From positions 1-18,920 of the forward strand of contig UZAE01013814.1 in assembly GCA_900617975.1 (NCBI GenBank): DNA of 18,920 nucleotides, written 5' to 3'. Positions 17,193 to 18,920 of this stretch are shown here, one piece after another (the first letter of the stretch is position 1; each line of letters begins with the position of its first letter). The notes beneath the pieces are model-generated. The model made no database searches. It saw only the letters and a program-made list of their open reading frames with translations, and had not been told where the DNA came from. This stretch comes from Rodentolepis nana (lineage: Eukaryota > Platyhelminthes > Cestoda > Cyclophyllidea > Hymenolepididae). The translations under genes and the position numbers were made by a program.

Positions 17193-18052
17193 ACTATTGC
17201 CAGTAAGTAGGCTATTGTCCCATTTGTCAGCAAGTAACGCTTCAAACCCACCTACTTGTAAAAGAACATGCTTCTCCACCCCCTCCATGCTACGGATCTG
17301 TTGTTTAAGCCAATTCAAAACTGGCACACCAACCAAATGGAACTTATTCAATTACCCTCTCTCGCCCAACTTTTAAGTTTTGATAGATTGGGGATGGTTA
17401 TATGTTTTGGTTGAGTTTATGACCACTTCTGTCTTTACCGCTTGTATCTCAATACCGTAGACAGCAGTGGTAGGTAGCGCGATGCGTATGCCGAAACAAC
17501 TCCTATAGCCATACTTTCATCAATAGATTGTCGTAGTTATCATGTGGTTAACTTTACTTATCTAGTAAATTGATTCTTATTGATTGGTCANTTTTACTTT
17601 GATGTTCCTTCCCTCCGTGAAGCCTGAAGTCAACTAAAGGGCTAATGATAACCATCAAAACGTCTGCCATTTGATATAATAAACTATTGCCAGTAAGTAG
17701 GCTATTGTCCCATTTGTCAGCAAGTAACGCTTTAAACCCACCCCCTCCATGCTATGGATCTGTTGTTTAAGCCAATTCAAAACTGGCACACCAACCAAAT
17801 GGAACTTATTCAATTACCCTCTCTCGCCCAACTTTTAAGTTTTGATAGATTGGGGATGGTTATATGTTTTGGTTGAGTTTATGACCACTTCTGTCTTTAC
17901 CGCTTGTATCTCAATACCGTAGACAGCAGTGGTAGGTAGCGCGATGCGTATGCCGAAACAACTCCTATAGCCATACTTTCATCAATAGATTGTCGTAGTT
18001 ATCATGTGGTTAACTTTACTTATCTAGTAAATTGATTCTTATTGATTGGTCA
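17102..18052 (+). repeat. Direct duplication of ~0.47 kb with an N at the junction
   Basis: Unit 1 is 17102-17590 (489 bp) and unit 2 is 17592-18052 (461 bp), separated by a single N at 17591. Each contains the last ~80-90 bases of a SINE, its 3' duplication and ~385 bp of flank ending ATTGATTGGTCA. They differ by a few substitutions and one 28-base deletion in unit 2, at a CCA microhomology. The N suggests either a gap or an allelic copy inserted during assembly. Confidence 0.93.
17592..17672 (+). mobile_element. SINE-like repeat, copy 5 (3' end only, from duplication)
   Basis: The terminal 81 bases of the SINE (TTTTACTTTGATG to GATATAATAA) followed by ACTATTGCCAGTAAG, identical in context to copy 4. 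It is therefore part of the duplication and not a separate insertion. Confidence 0.9.
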
Positions 18053-18425
18053 CGACTAAGAACGATTAATTCCCACTGGTGTCCTCAACATTAGTCAAGA
18101 TCCTTACTGGCATGTGAACCCATATCGCTGATGACAGCACCTGTTATCAAAGTGGAGATATATTGTAGTACCAATACAATACCTTGATTTGACCACACAT
18201 TACCTTAAATTGCATATTAAAACTCGAATATGCATTAGTAAGTATACTTCCACTAGTCGACTTGATGGGGAGGTGGGGGGGGGGGTTAGAGGTGAAAATA
18301 TTCTCTATAAGCAGACTCCTCAAGTTGCAAAACCAGACAACGACCATCTAAAGTCGACCAACGCTGTCAGGGTGACAACGTGACTATCCAAAACAGCCTC
18401 GTTAAGTCACCTCGATATCTCCATT
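18053..18425. other. Non-coding stretch with G tract, no gene recognised
   Basis: Follows the duplication. It contains a long G run around 18276-18285 and no supportable ORF; GC content rises toward the Ty3/gypsy relic. Confidence 0.6.
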
Positions 18426-18920
18426 GGGACATGGATTGTTTCAAAGACTGACGCATCCCAAGTGGCAGTCGGCGCAGTTTTGCAACGGATGGTCAATGAC
18501 GAAGTTCAAACATTATCCTTCTTCTTGAAGAAGACCACTCCCACTGAACCACGACGGTGCAAATTTGGTTGGGAAATGCCAACTATCTAACTTGCAGTCA
18601 CACACGTTCGACATATTTTTGAAGAGTGGCAGTTCTTCGTCAGATGGAGAATTGACGGAAATCATGTTCAACCCTCCTTTAAGCATTGACTGCTTACCAC
18701 TACAGGATCATGACGCCAATCTTCGTTGCGACGTTTCAACCGACGAGCTGAGACCTTTCGTCTCGTTGCACTTCACTGGATGATTTTCGACTATTTCCCT
18801 GGATTGCCGTAATCAAGCCTTCGTTCGACAGTCAAACTGATCACCAATCGTTTGATATGGAAAAGTTTCGACACGATGTCCATCTGTGGTCGAAAATCGC
18901 CTCACTTACAAATTCATCAA
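18426..18920 (+). mobile_element. Decayed Ty3/gypsy retrotransposon fragment (RNase H to integrase start), truncated by window
   Basis: Around 18447 the plus strand encodes TDASQVAVGAVLQ, the hallmark start of the Ty3/gypsy RNase H domain. It is followed in frame by SFFLKKTTPTE and, after an in-frame stop, LAVTHVRHIFEEWQFFV, the usual helix and strand of that domain. Near 18835 a LITNRLIW segment is reminiscent of the region just before the zinc-binding part of integrase. Several stops and frame changes show it is inactive. LTRs and the upstream polymerase part are not visible, so its extent is unknown. Confidence 0.8.

Noticed and set aside
1..18920. CRISPR arrays, operons, bacterial signals
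   Set aside because: No regularly spaced repeats or bacterial gene organisation. Spliced genes and SINE/mariner/gypsy elements show eukaryotic nuclear DNA.

Overview
The window looks like eukaryotic, multicellular-animal DNA. It has a many-exon gene with GT-AG introns, mariner and Ty3/gypsy-type transposon relics, a dispersed SINE-like repeat with long target-site duplications, AT-rich non-coding sequence, a TA microsatellite and many poly-C/poly-G tracts. The mixture of very short introns (69-110 nt) and long repeat-filled ones would fit a flatworm, perhaps a tapeworm. That taxonomic guess is an inference and is not proven here. Single N characters at 5104 and 17591 show this is a draft assembly.

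One gene dominates. On the minus strand, from 14875 down to 1161, twelve exons encode the first ~1,274 residues of a MAST-family (microtubule-associated serine/threonine) kinase. I set the exon joins from splice consensus and codon phase. They give a Ser/Pro-rich N-terminal region, the family-specific block [16 protein letters not shown], the MAST pre-kinase helical domain (DUF1908 type), and the first half of the kinase domain up to HRDLKPEN. The rest of the kinase, its C-tail and the expected PDZ domain must lie beyond base 1 on the minus strand.

The long introns are where most of the other content sits. Positions 1-1160 are the incomplete last intron, with a SINE copy and a tRNA-like box A. 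Positions 1512-3013 hold a SINE copy and a C15 tract. Positions 4165-7720 hold a defective mariner with intact terminal repeats, a SINE and a TA microsatellite. Positions 9474-10820 carry a plus-strand candidate nested two-exon ORF and a perfect hairpin. Positions 11411-13074 carry a short stretch open on both strands.

Upstream of the gene (14876-16858) is AT-rich DNA without a convincing gene. From 16859 on there is a fourth SINE with clear duplications, a ~0.47 kb direct duplication broken by an N (possibly an assembly artefact), and a decayed Ty3/gypsy fragment running off the right edge.

No clearly new biological system is visible. The best leads are the SINE family, a splice choice in the kinase gene that would create an immediate stop, an in-frame 69-nt mini-intron, and the candidate nested plus-strand ORF.
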